Assembly (NCBI GenBank): GCA_964059195.1
Contig: CAXKWD010000001.1
Location: 157,530,532 to 157,594,531 of the forward strand
Length of the DNA stretch: 64,000 bases
Origin: Ectobius pallidus
Taxonomy: Eukaryota; Arthropoda; Insecta; Blattodea; Ectobiidae
Direction: 5' to 3'
Part shown: positions 11,396 through 22,155 of the stretch, in pieces
Layout of the letters: the number at the start of each line of letters is the position of its first letter
How positions within the stretch are numbered: the first letter of the stretch is position 1
The notes under the pieces: model-generated
Told to the model about the DNA's origin: nothing
Databases searched by the model: none
What the model saw: only the letters and a program-made list of their open reading frames with translations
Program-made: the position numbers and the translations under genes

Positions 11396-12064
11396 TGAAA
11401 AAAAGATGGCAAGCGACAGGCTCAGTATAGAATATGAAAGAATATTTAGATGCAAATTCTTTACTCTACATTCTTTTCCCATTTCTCTGAATGAGCTCTA
11501 GATGAATATAAAAATGGTAATTCAGTAAGGTATTAAGCCTGTTGCCACTTTTACAGTAGTGATTTTTATTTATATGTGGTACGGTATAAGAACTTCCATA
11601 AAAAGCGCAATACAAGATACAGTAAATTAAGAACGCTTATGATCATTCTTAAAACATGACCTGGATGAAACCTAAAAATAGATTGTTATTCATTTATAAC
11701 AGAAAACTAATTATATGTAATCTCATGAAAAAAGTATTTTCTTTCTCAAAAGAAAATTTAACTTAATTTATACTTTTTTCCATATTCAGTAATATAAACA
11801 ACTTTCATTCAAAATATTTTACAATATTTATTTCTATTTTCATATAATTATACTAAGTGTAGTCTACTACAAATATTTTAGGACATTTTGTGAGGATTAA
11901 ATAAAATAGAAGCTTAACATTAATTTAAAATCTAGAGGTGATAAACGTATTATGACAATGAGTAAATATATTATAATTTGTTAATACTGTAGTAATAAAC
12001 AAAAAATAATTCATTTTATATTTGTTATGTCCTGGTGATACAAATGGAAGATAATAAAAAATGT

Positions 12065-12160
12065 GTGCCTTGTTGTACGGGACTCGAACCCGCGAAGCCC
12101 TCGAGCTACATGCATTTGCTCGGTAGACAGAGACTTCCCTCTTGATCTACAACGAAGCAC
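12065..12160 (-). repeat. Conserved tRNA-like module, copy 3
   Basis: Same 96-nt module, with one change in the T-arm-like hairpin (CCCGCG for CCCGTG on the plus strand). Outer 12-bp stem and B box intact. Confidence 0.8.
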
Positions 12161-12536
12161 GGAAGGTTATTGTATATTTTAGGCATTTATCTGATTTTAA
12201 TCGTATCCTAGGAAACGAATTAAATAAGATTTTACTTTTACTTCACAGATGGTGTTACTGTTGGTCTAGGTCTCCGGTTTTTTTTATAAATGTTGTAGTC
12301 AGGGACGATAGGCCGATACTACTGTCTTATGATTTTGAGGAATATAAAAAAATATATAAAAAAAATATAAATAACTTTCATATTTTGGTGATTCTAGACT
12401 TTCGGGGTTATTTTGACATTATGATCCTTTAATAATATTTGCCTTGGTGATTTTGTTGAGACTATGTGCATTACCAGAAGAGGTCGGTCATTCGCGGCGT
12501 ACCTATACTGCATATAACGATCTTCACAGAATTTGC

Positions 12537-13257
12537 TGTCTGGATTAAAAAGAATCAAGTTTTGTAAGCTTTGAAAGGAATTAAAATTGTGTTAGAATAT
12601 TCCAGCAGGTTTTATCAACTAGGCCTAATCGTTAAAATAAAAGACGCTTTAATAGTATTTAAACAAAAGTGAAAATTAAAATTATATTCTAACTTGACAA
12701 ACAATTTCGTTAATTCAGTGGATTCCTATCTTACAGCATTCGAACGCCCTTATTCAAGAAAAAGTTTTGTGGTTTACATGTCTTCTTTTTGCTGTACCGA
12801 TTAAAGAAGAATAAACTTTTGTAAGCTTCTTTGAAAGGTATTAAAAATATGTTAGAATATTCCAGCAGGCTTCATCAACTAATCGTTAAAATAAAAGACG
12901 CTTTTATCGTGTTTAAACAAAAGTGAAAATTAAAATTATATTCTAACTTGACAAACAATTTCGTCATTTCAGTGGACTCCGATCTTACAGCATTCGAACG
13001 CCCCTAAACAAAAAAAAGTTTTGTGGTTTACGTGTCTTCTTTTTGCTGTCCAGATTAAAAAAGAATCAAGTTATTAAGGAATTAAAATTATGTTAGAATA
13101 TTCCAGCAGGTTTTATCAACTAACCATTAAAATAAAAGATGTTCTTATCAAAATAAGAAGTGAAAAATAAAATGATATTCCAACTTGACAAACAATTTCA
13201 TTAATTCAGTGGATTCCGATCGTACAGCATTCGAACGCTCTTATTCAAGAAAAGACT
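12537..13257 (+). repeat. Three tandem ~250-bp subrepeats in unit 4
   Basis: Copies begin at about 12537, 12790 and 13044, so the period is about 254 bp, with a shorter last copy. Each has GATTAAA-AGAAT near its start, TTAGAATATTCCAGCAGG in the middle and CTTACAGCATTCGAACG near its end. Confidence 0.85.
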
Positions 13258-13923
13258 GTCATTTCTGAAAAAAGATGGCAAGCCACAGGCTCAGTATAGA
13301 ATATGAAAGCATATTTAGATGCAAATTCTTTTCACTACATTATTTCCCAATTTCTCTGAATGAGCTCTAGATGAATATAAAAATGGTAATTCAGTAAGGT
13401 ATTAAACTTGTCACTTTTACAGTAGTGATTTTTATTTAAATGTGGTACGGTATAAGAACTTCCATAAAAAGTGCAATACCAGATACAGTAAATTAAGAAC
13501 GCTTATGATCATTCTTAAAACATTACCTGGATGAAACCTAAAAATATATTGTTATTCATTTATAACAGAAAAGTTATTACATGTATTCTCATGAAAAAGT
13601 ATTTTCTATCTCAAAAGAAAATTTAATTTATACTTTTTCCATTTTCAGTAATATAAACAACTTTCATTCAAAATATTCTACATTATTTATTTTTATTTTT
13701 ATATAATTATACTAAGTGTAGCCTACTACAAATATTTTAGGACATTTTGTGAGGGTTAAATTAAATAGAAGATTAACATTAATTTAAATTCCAGAGGTGA
13801 TAAACGTATTTTTACAACGTGTAAATATATTATAATTAGTTAATACTGTAGTAATTAACAAAAAATACTTCATTTTATGTTTGTTATGTCCTGGTAATAC
13901 TAACTGAAAATAATAAAAAATGT

Positions 13924-14019
13924 GTGCCTTGTTGTACGGGACTCGAACCCGTGAAGCCCTCGAGCTACATGCATTTGCTCGGTAGACAGAGACTTCCCTC
14001 TTGATCTACAACGAAGCAC
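13924..14019 (-). repeat. Conserved tRNA-like module, copy 4
   Basis: Identical over the 96 nt to copy 1 at 3486-3581. Confidence 0.8.
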
Positions 14020-14115
14020 GGAATGTTAATGTATATTTAAGGCATTTATCTGATTTTAATCGTATCCTAGGAAATGGATTAAATATTGATTCACTTTTGC
14101 TTCCTAGATGGTGTT

Positions 14116-15499
14116 ACTGTTGGTCTAGGTCTTTGGGATTTTTGTAAATAACTTTCATATTTCGTTGGTTCTTTTACGTGACTTTCGAGCTTATACTGAT
14201 ATAAGTTTTGTCTTGGTGACTTTGTTCAGACTATGTGCATTACGATCATACACAACAAAATGAAGGCCATTCGCGCCGTACCTATACTACATACAGGCTA
14301 ACGATCTTCACAGAATTTGCTGTCAGATATAAAAAAGGAAAAGTTTTATAAGTTTACGTCTCTTCTTTTTGCTGTCCTGATTAAGAATAAAAAGTTTTGT
14401 AAGTTTACGTCTCTTCTTTTTGCTATCCCGATTAAAGAAGAATCAAGTTATGTAAGCTTACGTGTCTTCTTTGAAAGCAATTAGAATTATGTTAGAATAT
14501 TCCACCAGGTTTTATCAACTAATCATTAAAATAAAAGATGCTTTTATCGCGTTTAATCAAAAGTGAAAAATAAAATGATATTCTATCTTGACAAATAATT
14601 TCGTTAATTCAGTGGATTCCGATCTCACAGCATTCGAACGCTCTTATTCAAGAAAAGGCTGTTATTTCTGAAACCAAAAGATGGCAAGCCATAGGCTCAG
14701 AGAATATGAAAGCATATATAGATGGAAATGCTTTACTCTACATTCTTTTCCCATTTCTCTGAATGAGCTCTAGATGAAGATGAAAGTTGTAATTCAGCAA
14801 CTTGTAAATATGGTAATAAGAATTTCCATAAAGTGTGCTGAACAAGACACAGTAAATAACAATATTGATGGTCATTCTTAAAACATTTAACTGGATGAAA
14901 TCTAAATAATCTTATTATTTATTTATAACAGAAAAATATGCACTCTCGTGAAAAAGTATTTTCTTTCTCAAAAGGAAACTTAACTTAATTTACAGTTTAG
15001 CATTTTCAGTAATATAATCAAGTTTAATTTAAAATATTCTGGGGTGTAAGTGTACCTTCTTTCAGGAGGCCATAGCCCTTAACGGGACATCTTAGGCTAA
15101 TCGTTTCATTTCATTTCACATATACTTTTAGGACATTTTGTGAGGATTAAATTAAATGGAAACTATACATTAATTGTAGAGGTGATGAACATCTTTTGCA
15201 ATGTCTGCATATATTTTAATTAGTTAAATCTGCAGTAATGGACAAAAAATAATTCATTTTATATTTATTAAGTCCTGGTGATACAAATGGAAAGTAATAA
15301 AAATGTGTGCCTTGTTGAAAGGGACTCGAACCCGTGAAGCCCTCGAGCTACATGCATTTGCTCGGTAGACAGAGACTTCCCTCTTGATCTACAACGAAGC
15401 ACGAAAGGTTAATGTATATTTTAGGCATTTATCTGATTTTAATCGTATCCTAGGAAGCGAATTAAATATGATTTTGCTTTTTCGTCATATATGGTGTTA
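14116..15499 (+). mobile_element. LINE-array unit 5 (non-autonomous, most diverged)
   Basis: Same plan as unit 4 but 1.38 kb and more diverged in the 5' segment. Compressed subrepeats lie at about 14318-14660. A short insertion at about 15040-15120 (GGGGTGTAAGTGTACC, then a GGGACATCTTAGGCTAATC stretch) interrupts the 3' segment. It ends with tRNA-like module copy 5 and ATGGTGTT. Confidence 0.8.
15307..15402 (-). repeat. Conserved tRNA-like module, copy 5
   Basis: Same 96-nt module; the differences from the others are clustered in the inner part of the outer stem (GTTGAAAGGG for GTTGTACGGG on the plus strand). B box intact. Confidence 0.78.
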
Positions 15500-15741
15500 A
15501 CTGAATTGCACTGCTGATCACAACCCGGTGATAATTTCAGTAAATCATGCAAAACATGACATTTCTAACATCAAATTCAATTACCATGCAACAAACTGGG
15601 CACTATTTAGAGATTTCCTCAACATTCCTTGTCAAGAAATCCAAATATTTCATATATAGACGAATTAAATGCGAAGACTGCTCAACTATAAATATATCAT
15701 TTGCAATAAAGTCTTCAACCAATAGGCTTACATCTAACTAA
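15500..15741 (+). pseudogene. LINE ORF2 fragment following unit 5
   Basis: About 240 bp match 10695-10920 of unit 3: CTGATCACAACCCGGTGATA (the SDHNPV endonuclease motif), then ACAAACTGGGCACTAT and GAATTAAATGCGAAGACTG. It starts right after the GATGGTGTT-type tail, so it is a sixth, 5'-truncated unit. It ends at about 15741 in unrelated sequence. Confidence 0.8.
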
Positions 15742-15956
15742 CAAATAATGTCATTTTTTTTTTATGTCAGGTAACCTCTGCGGTTTCTGGCATAACTTGA
15801 TAAGTTCGGAATAAATGCTGCACAAACTGGGACCAGGTTTTTATTTATTTTTTAAGCGGAGAGAAATTTTCAGAGCCGAATTGTAACTTCTTTATGCACT
15901 CTTGTCTAATGCTGCTTCACGTATGTTACATTTGCCCAAGACAGATTAATCAGATG

Positions 15957-16279
15957 CATAGGCGTACCGAGGGGGGGTTTTTGGGGGTTTGAACCCCCCC
16001 CCATTGATTAAGAAAAGGAAAATTGTATAATTTTTTTAAGTCTGCCCATAAATTACTTAATACAAGTATAAAGCGTGGGAAGCTTAAAACTCGTTATTTT
16101 GCATCTTAATTTTTTAAATTTTCCGGGGGCTTCCCCCGGAAGCTTAAAACTCGTTATTTTGCATCTTAATTTTTAAAATTTTTTCGGGGGAGGACCCCCG
16201 GACCCCCCTCTCCCTGGGGGTATTCCAGACCCCGCGGATGTTATAACCCCCCCATATGGTCGGCCTGGTTACGCCTATG
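15957..16279. mobile_element. G/C-run MITE, copy 1 (hAT-like ends)
   Basis: Ends CATAGGCGTACC and GGTTACGCCTATG are inverted repeats. The interior has long G and C runs, and TATAAAGCGTGGGAAGCTTAAAACTCG with an internal duplication. The same element lies at 41139-41407 in the opposite orientation. No clear target duplication here. Confidence 0.75.
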
Positions 16280-16282
16280 CCC

Positions 16283-16395
16283 TGTAGCATACACAATTTA
16301 CGTCATAGAGCAAAAATCTCCTAATAAAAGTTGCTTCTCTATGTCCCCTCTATACACAGGTAAAATATTTCGGTGTTATTCATTAACACTCTGTA
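16283..16395. mobile_element. End fragment of the 45.7-kb TIR element family
   Basis: The stretch from ATACACAATTTACGTCATAG to ATAACACTCTGTATATA (CATTAACACTCTG at the tip) closely matches the right end of the element at 45706-46200, and its complement matches that element's left end. The other half is missing or replaced. Confidence 0.7.
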
Positions 16396-17000
16396 TATAT
16401 TAATAAAGAAAAATACCTGCCCTCCGACTTTTTAAGGTTTTACATTAGTCTTAACTGTTCATAAGGTACTTGAATATCATTCAAAATATGAAAGTTTATA
16501 GTAGTCTGGACATACAGTCAGACTGCCCACGTCATCCCACGTCACAGACAAGAGTGAGTTCAATTTTCGCCTACAGACCTTACACCTGTACTGGTTACTT
16601 GCTCCCATGATGAACGACTCACTTCTATTTATACATAATCATTTTAGCTAGTTGGATTTTCGCGAAGAGACATGGTGTGTCCGGTATGAGGGAAGGATTC
16701 CCGCAGTTTAGCTCTTAAGTGATATGTAAATGTGGTGACAAGCATAGCGAAATGATTGACAGCACGGACCGATGCATGTAATGCAAGAACCTTGTACTGT
16801 GTTCCCTTAATTATCTCGATTGTATAGTCAACTTAAACATACAAGAACTGCTCGAGTTCATGGTTTTAATTGCTGCATTACTTTTGCGCCACAAAGATCA
16901 CTAGCCCCTTTACAACAACTCAAGTGGTCCCGCAATATATTTTTACCTAAGAAAATAGTAAATTTTAGTTGAAGAATGGAGGAAGCTACAAAAATTATAT
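16396..17000. other. Spacer, no gene seen
   Basis: No open frames, RNA genes or paired repeats recognised. Confidence 0.5.
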
Positions 17001-17010
17001 TATTATTATT

Positions 17011-17017
17011 ACTTACC

Positions 17018-17075
<58 letters not shown>
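17011..17075. repeat. (ACTT)n microsatellite, tail of the adjacent LINE
   Basis: About 16 units of ACTT/TAAG. It lies where the 3' tail of the minus-strand LINE fragment at 17126-17540 would be, so it is probably that element's simple-repeat tail. Confidence 0.85.
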
Positions 17076-17125
17076 TTCAATGTCAATAGATAATGCCTAA
17101 GTAAGCGAAAGGAATATTATCTACT

Positions 17126-17540
17126 TTATGGAACAAGGAGGTTCATTGCTGCGCTTACATGAGCCCGCCATTCAACCCTATTCTGAACTAACTCCATCCA
17201 ATCACCCCTCGCAAATCCTACTTCCCTTAAATCTTTTCTAATGTCGTCCTCCCACCTACGTCTAGGTCTCCCAAGTGGTCTCTTCCCTTCGGGTCTCCCA
17301 ATCAATATTTTTGGGATTTGTCTTTCCTCCCCCATGCCGACAATATGCCCAGCCCATTTCATCCTCGGTGATTTAATTATCCTTACTATATTTGGTGAAG
17401 AGTACAGGTTATGATGCTTGTCATTATGCAGTTTTCTCCAGTCTTCGTTTTCAATTCTCTTAGGTTTGAATATTTATCTAAGCACCCTGTTCTCGAACAC
17501 TCTCAGATTATGTTCCTCCCATAGGCTCCGACTTATTTTC
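17126..17540 (-). pseudogene. RTE-like LINE ORF2 C-terminus fragment
   Basis: The minus strand reads NLRVFENRVLR, a stop, IFKPKRIENEDWRKLHN, then MKWAGHIVGMGEER and GKRPLGRPRRRWEDDIRKDL. This is the C-terminal tail seen in many insect RTE/BovB-type LINE polyproteins. One in-frame stop (about 17473) interrupts it and nothing upstream survives. A short 3' region and a TAAG tail follow at 17011-17075. Confidence 0.8.
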
Positions 17541-17546
17541 GGTAAC

Positions 17547-17592
<46 letters not shown>
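17547..17592. repeat. (ATT)n microsatellite
   Basis: About 15 perfect units of TTA/ATT next to the LINE fragment, followed by a degenerate GTAGTAGTA tract to about 17630. Open frames here encode only isoleucine runs and are artefacts. Confidence 0.9.
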
Positions 17593-17629
17593 GTACTGTA
17601 GTAGTAGTAATAATAGTAGTGGTAGTATT

Positions 17630-17830
17630 GTGTGACTTGAGGCTTTCCCGGTGTTGAGAATATATTATTGTTTCTCGGGCTTCCAACGGGGTGAGTTGGA
17701 AGATTGGTTCCAAGCTTTCGGCAGCTATCTTCGCTGCCATCTTCTGGGAGAAGTGAGCAGGATTGGGAAATACCTGCTTCATATGTAGGAAAAGGCAGGA
17801 TATGCTAGAACGGGTGGGAACCAAAAATAT
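17630..17830 (-). repeat. Penelope-like repeat fragment (tentative)
   Basis: The minus strand contains CCCAGAAGATGGCAGC, a GGCAGC/GCTGCC hairpin and CCGAAAGCTTGG, flanked by CCGGGAAAGCCTC. A diverged, duplicated relative lies at 44909-45070. The arrangement CAGAAGA, stem, CGAAA resembles the hammerhead-like block of Penelope-like elements, but the class is a guess. Confidence 0.4.
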
Positions 17831-17974
17831 TATTATCATTATTAATTCCTGTTAGACAAAAATATTTTTAAAACTCATGTCCAGTGTCCTTTAATTTTTG
17901 GTTTAAATAATTTTTGTTACGAGAAGCATTAACACAGCATTTGTATAAAAACACTTTACTACTACTTCGAAGTA

Positions 17975-17978
<4 letters not shown>

Positions 17979-18023
<45 letters not shown>
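17979..18023. repeat. (AAT)n microsatellite
   Basis: About 15 perfect AAT/TAA units. Confidence 0.9.
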
Positions 18024-18025
<2 letters not shown>

Positions 18026-19225
18026 GTTAATTACAATAATTATTTTTCCATTTGACTTGCCCAATATAATATATATCCCATAATCTTACATGAAAAAAGA
18101 ACTGAAAGTCAATTGTAAAAAAAAATAAAAAAACAAATATGAACTTCACTTTGGACTGACTAGTAGTGTAACTTAAACGGTGCAGTTAAAGAAAGCCGTA
18201 CGGTAATGTTCCTACAATTCACGTCTTCTTATGAATCTTCGTTGTGAATCTTCTTTCGTGTTCATGACTGTGCATGGAAAATGTAAATCTTGCATAAAAA
18301 GTTGTTTCGGGACAGCATTTCATCGACACAAACGTTACATTCTACTCTCTTTTATATAGTTTCATCAGTAGCTGTATATTTTATTATACAGGTTCATTTA
18401 CTCTTTCTTGTTTATTAATGAATTTTGAAATATTGTAAATCTCTAGTGTACTTATATTTTAAATATAGCTCTAACATACTTCGGCAAAATAGTTTTTTAT
18501 TTAATTAAATAAACAAATAAAACTCATTTTAAACTACAAGGTGTTCTAACTAGTAGTTTCCTCTTAAATCAAGATGCCTGCTTGGAAGTTACATCACATG
18601 CATGGACACATTAAAAAGCTATATTTAATGATTTGTGAGAGTTGTCAAGGTCGCTGTTAAGTCTTGAAGTTCCTTTTGCTCCTTCCTAGCCTCACACACA
18701 CGTTCATCGTGCAATATTATTGTCACGACAGGGTATATGCATTGTCATCGCAAGCAAGGAAATTTGTGTTCCGATTTCATCTATATAGCTCATTTTCTAA
18801 CTACTGAGAGAAAAAGGCTTACAACTGATCTGCCATTCTCCAAACCTCTCTCTTTAAGCTTCTGTAATCAAAGCAATTATCCTGTTACTTCTTCCCTTAT
18901 CAGCCCATTGTCTATAGAAGAACCCTAGAGAGAGTAGAAAAAAGTTTCATAAAACAATCAGTAATTTTACTCAGGGACTTTAATCGGGGTATGTAATTTT
19001 AAACATGTCGAAAATTTAAAAAGGGTTCAACAGCATTGCCACCCTGTCCATATTGCATACAATTCTTAATCTTAAGATTCGTGTAATTAATTCCAGAGAA
19101 TAGCAAGTTCCCGCTCCTTCTGCCGGATTAGTACATGCAATAGCTGCGAGTGTGTATGCCATTACATTATCGATGATCGTCTTTGATAGTTTGGAAAATC
19201 TTGTCCTCACACGTGATTTTCAGGT
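18024..19225. other. Spacer, no gene seen
   Basis: AT-rich. Short frames at 18737-18928 and 19016-19210 have no recognisable domains. Confidence 0.5.
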
Positions 19226-19228
19226 GAC

Positions 19229-19325
19229 CGAGGAGCGTTGCTCTATTCAAGCGTTGTTAGCTCAAAATCTGCTTTTTCTAGCATAGTACCGGTACGCGAC
19301 AGCCTGAATAGAGCAACGGTGCTCT
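19229..19325. repeat. Short stem-loop sequence
   Basis: GAGCGTTGCTCTATTCA at about 19232 is complementary to TGAATAGAGCAACG at about 19303, leaving a ~55-bp loop. It could be a tiny fold-back element; no target duplication seen. Confidence 0.6.
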
Positions 19326-19689
19326 ACTGCTCTGTTTTATGACCTCAATTTTTACCTCTAAACTTATCATCACTTGCTACCTATATAGGACCCTCCTGAG
19401 GCGCCGACTTGAAAATATGGGGACAAGAATTGGTTTTTTAGTAGTTATACATGGGCCTTTTACGATAAAAACTTAAATGCTGGGGGGGGGGGCAGAAAGT
19501 GTCAGAAATGGAATTGAATAATCTGGGACCAAAACTAGAGCTCTAGGTGTCCTCTTGTATAGGCCTAGTCTCGCTAGCATCATCCCCAGCGGTCTTTGAA
19601 GTGTTGTTTGTTTAATGCAAGAAGGACACTTTTTAATACCCGCGTGTTGAAGTGTTGTCGTGTCTCAGTCGGAAAACATAATAAAAGAA

Positions 19690-19870
19690 ACTCCAAAATG
19701 CTGAATTATATTACTATCGTTATTAGATTGACTTGGCAACAGAGTCTGCCACCTGCTTGGATTTGAGAGTGAAAACTACTGTTTATCCTCAAAAAAACAA
19801 TCATACAATCTGGCAGACCGCAAAAGGAAATGCCGACGTTTGACTCGCCGAGTGGCGACGATGAAAATGA
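19690..19870. mobile_element. Fragment of the hAT family at 8493-9475
   Basis: GATTGACTTGGCAACAGAGT, CTGCCACCTGC, ATTTGAGAGTG and AAACTACTGTTTA recur from 8840-8920, followed here by GAAATGCCGACG and GACTCGCCGA as at 8946-8960. The ends and the coding part are missing. Confidence 0.75.
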
Positions 19871-20253
19871 GAGCACTGTATGTGGATGTGATCTAAAAAT
19901 TTAATTTCAATTAAAGCAACGTAATAAAATAATATTTTTATATCTAATAAATCTTAAGCACTTTAAACTCATAACATATCAATTTATATGGATATTCGAG
20001 AGGTTTAGGGAGGTAAATTTTAATAATACGTTTCAGGACCAAAATTAGTAGAAATATAATAGTTTTTCCTCCTGCTTTTCCACTTATTCCATACACGAAA
20101 ATAAATCGTATTGTGATTTTAAATCTTTGAATATTTGGAAAAGAAATGCCAATTCAGCAGTTTTTTCAGACAGAAACTTTTTTTACTCTGAAAACTGGAA
20201 AAAGTTGTAGGATACAAGCTAGACGATTAGCATAAGCCTATCACCGTAATAAT

Positions 20254-20770
20254 TAGGGCTCGGAAATTGATGAAATGTTATCACAGACAATACAGGATGC
20301 AGTATAAATTCGTCTCACCTCAAAATGAACAAACATAGCCTATTTTTATTATGCTTTTTTCGGCATTTTATTCTCTACAGATCATTTTTACGAAATTCTC
20401 GTTCTTTCGTTGCATTTTTCCCTATTTTGTCTTCAGATTGGAATTTTCCAGCATTACAGACAAAGCGCTCTCATAATTCCTTTCTCCAAACAGTTAAATA
20501 CGCATTGATTTGGCATCTTTATCATCAGACAAAAAAGTACAACATTCATCAATAAATATATAGTAAACATAACAATAATAATAGAAAACACAATAATAAA
20601 AGTAGTAACATAAATTCTTTAAATCTTGTCTTTTATTATTATTTATTATTGTACTACTGTACATCCCCTTTTTTAAATACATATTTTGATGTCATCTTTT
20701 CATAAATTTAAGGTCATTTTATATGTCACTTTTCAGTCATTTTTAGGTCGTCATCAACTTCCGAGCCCCA
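20254..20770. mobile_element. hAT-type non-autonomous element
   Basis: Ends TAGGGCTCGGAAATTGATG and CATCAACTTCCGAGCCCCA are inverted repeats. The direct repeat GTAATAAT flanks both sides (20246-20253, 20771-20778). The 517-bp AT-rich interior has no transposase. Confidence 0.88.
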
Positions 20771-20778
20771 GTAATAAT

Positions 20779-22000
20779 GCACAACCCAGGTCATATTTAT
20801 TAACCAGAAAAATCCACGTTCAGTAGAGTACCTGTCTTCGAATACAAAACTGATTATCATTATATGTCGCTGGTAATAATATTTTATTTATTCAGTGATT
20901 TCAATGCGTGCGCCAAAATTTATAAAAATCTACGCAGGTTCCCACAGTTCTTGGAGACGGAGTGAATCACCGCGAAGTGAACCTGGCGTGGGGAAGGAAA
21001 CCTTTGTTTCTTGAGAGGGGTGGGAGCTTCAGGTATGTAATTATTTAGGGTCTGTTGCTTACGTTTCCCGCCATTTTCCTTGCTTAGCCTGAGGCCTTTG
21101 GAATTAATGTAAGACTTGGAAGGGGGGAGCGGGGTCTTCCAACTATATAGATGACCAGAGCGCTGTTGTCACGTCTCTTCACATTCCAGGTATTCTCAAG
21201 AAAACGACTGGACGCTTCTTTTCAGAGCCCATGCACGAACAGGATTCAAATATAATCATGGGTTTTTAGTATTTACTATTTGTAGGTTTAACTTAACAGG
21301 ACATCAACCTTCATTTTGTTTTTAAGTAATAGGCTGGGAAATGTATTATTTTCGAAAGACAGTGTGAAGAAATTTTTAAAAACTTAATTTCAATACCTTT
21401 CTTCAATTAAACGTTGTTCTCCTTCGATTCTCTTTTCTTCCCTATCTTCCTTGCATATCTTTCCATTTATTCGTTCGCCCCTCCGTCTGTCTGTCTTTTC
21501 GCATGTCATTATGTATATATGTCTGTATGTGTAGGCCTATATGTAAGTTTTGTACTCAGTATGTGTACTTATGCCTGTAAAGTATACAGCATAATATGTA
21601 GGCCTATGGTGTGTGTTATTTGCCATCCCTATGCCTCTTTATATATTTCCCTTTCGTTAGTATGATAGTGAACCCCTCTCTTTATGTCTTTGTCCTATTT
21701 ATCCAGGCCCGATTTCATGAATTTTGCACCCTGGGCAAAGCTTTGTATAACCCCTTTTCCTTTTTTACTTTTACCACTTACGTTTTGGTGAAAAATGCAT
21801 GATTGTTATTGTAATTTCATTTGCAAACATTGCTCAAAATCTATAAAAAATATTTGTGGTGTGTAATTTAGGCCTACATAATTCTTGAACTTTTACAAAA
21901 GTATTTAATAAGTTATATTTGGTAATTTTAAAGCATATGCTAAATTATATATAATTATGTTCATACAAATAGGTACAGTATTACATATGTGGGTTGATAT
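20779..22000. other. Spacer, no gene seen
   Basis: Holds a pyrimidine-rich stretch at 21420-21540 giving Cys/Tyr/Ser-rich open frames of low complexity, not taken as genes. No RNA gene or TIR pair recognised. Confidence 0.5.
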
Positions 22001-22155
22001 ATGGTTATTTAACGACGGGGATATACTGCAACTTAGGATTGAGACCGTCACCGGTGTGCCGGAATTTTGTCCCGCAGGAGTTTTTTTTTACATGCCAGTA
22101 AATCTACTGACATCCCTCGGTCACATTATTTTATGCACACATAAATGCCTTCGAC
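22001..22155 (-). repeat. SINE family A, copy 2
   Basis: Complement of the family A body: on the minus strand AAACTCCTGCGGGACAAAAT, CCGGCACACCGG, TAAGTTGCAGTATATCCCCG and TCGTTAAATAACCAT, in the same order as at 23951-24122. Confidence 0.8.

Larger units (their letters stand above)
7411..12256 (+). mobile_element. LINE-array unit 3: jockey-like LINE lacking the RT core
   Basis: It starts with the same 5' segment as units 2, 4 and 5. It keeps a gag-like ORF1 (7555-10063, split by a hAT element), an AP-type endonuclease region (about 10090-10800) and a stretch of the kind that precedes the reverse transcriptase (10816-11390). At about 11385 it joins the shared 3' segment (ATTTCTGAAAAAAAGATGGC). 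No YxDD reverse transcriptase block is present. The 3' end holds the tRNA-like module and the GATGGTGTT tail. The domain order gag zinc knuckles, endonuclease, RT prelude fits the jockey clade. Confidence 0.8.
12257..14115 (+). mobile_element. LINE-array unit 4 (non-autonomous, three subrepeats)
   Basis: A 1.86-kb unit from ACTGTTGGTCTAGG to GATGGTGTT with no ORF. It holds the 5' segment, the empty site of the CACTG element (AGGTCGGTCATTC at 12481), three ~250-bp subrepeats, the 3' segment from about 13257 and a tRNA-like module. It is the cleanest picture of the short unit type. Confidence 0.85.

Noticed and set aside
11186..11501. Separate small genes downstream of the LINE gag
   Set aside because: They are frameshifted pieces of the LINE ORF2 region before the reverse transcriptase, joined to the non-coding 3' segment.
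3486..15402. Calling the repeated module a tRNA gene
   Set aside because: The outer stem is 12 bp instead of 7, no plausible D arm or 7-nt anticodon loop can be placed, and it is always inside a repeat unit.
1..15741. CRISPR array from the regularly spaced repeats
   Set aside because: Repeats are hundreds of bases long, spacing is irregular, the DNA is eukaryotic and the units are LINE-derived.
17418..17839. Open frames of 79 and 121 codons on both strands
   Set aside because: They run through an ATT/AAT microsatellite and give isoleucine runs; only the LINE part at the C-terminal end of the minus frame is meaningful.
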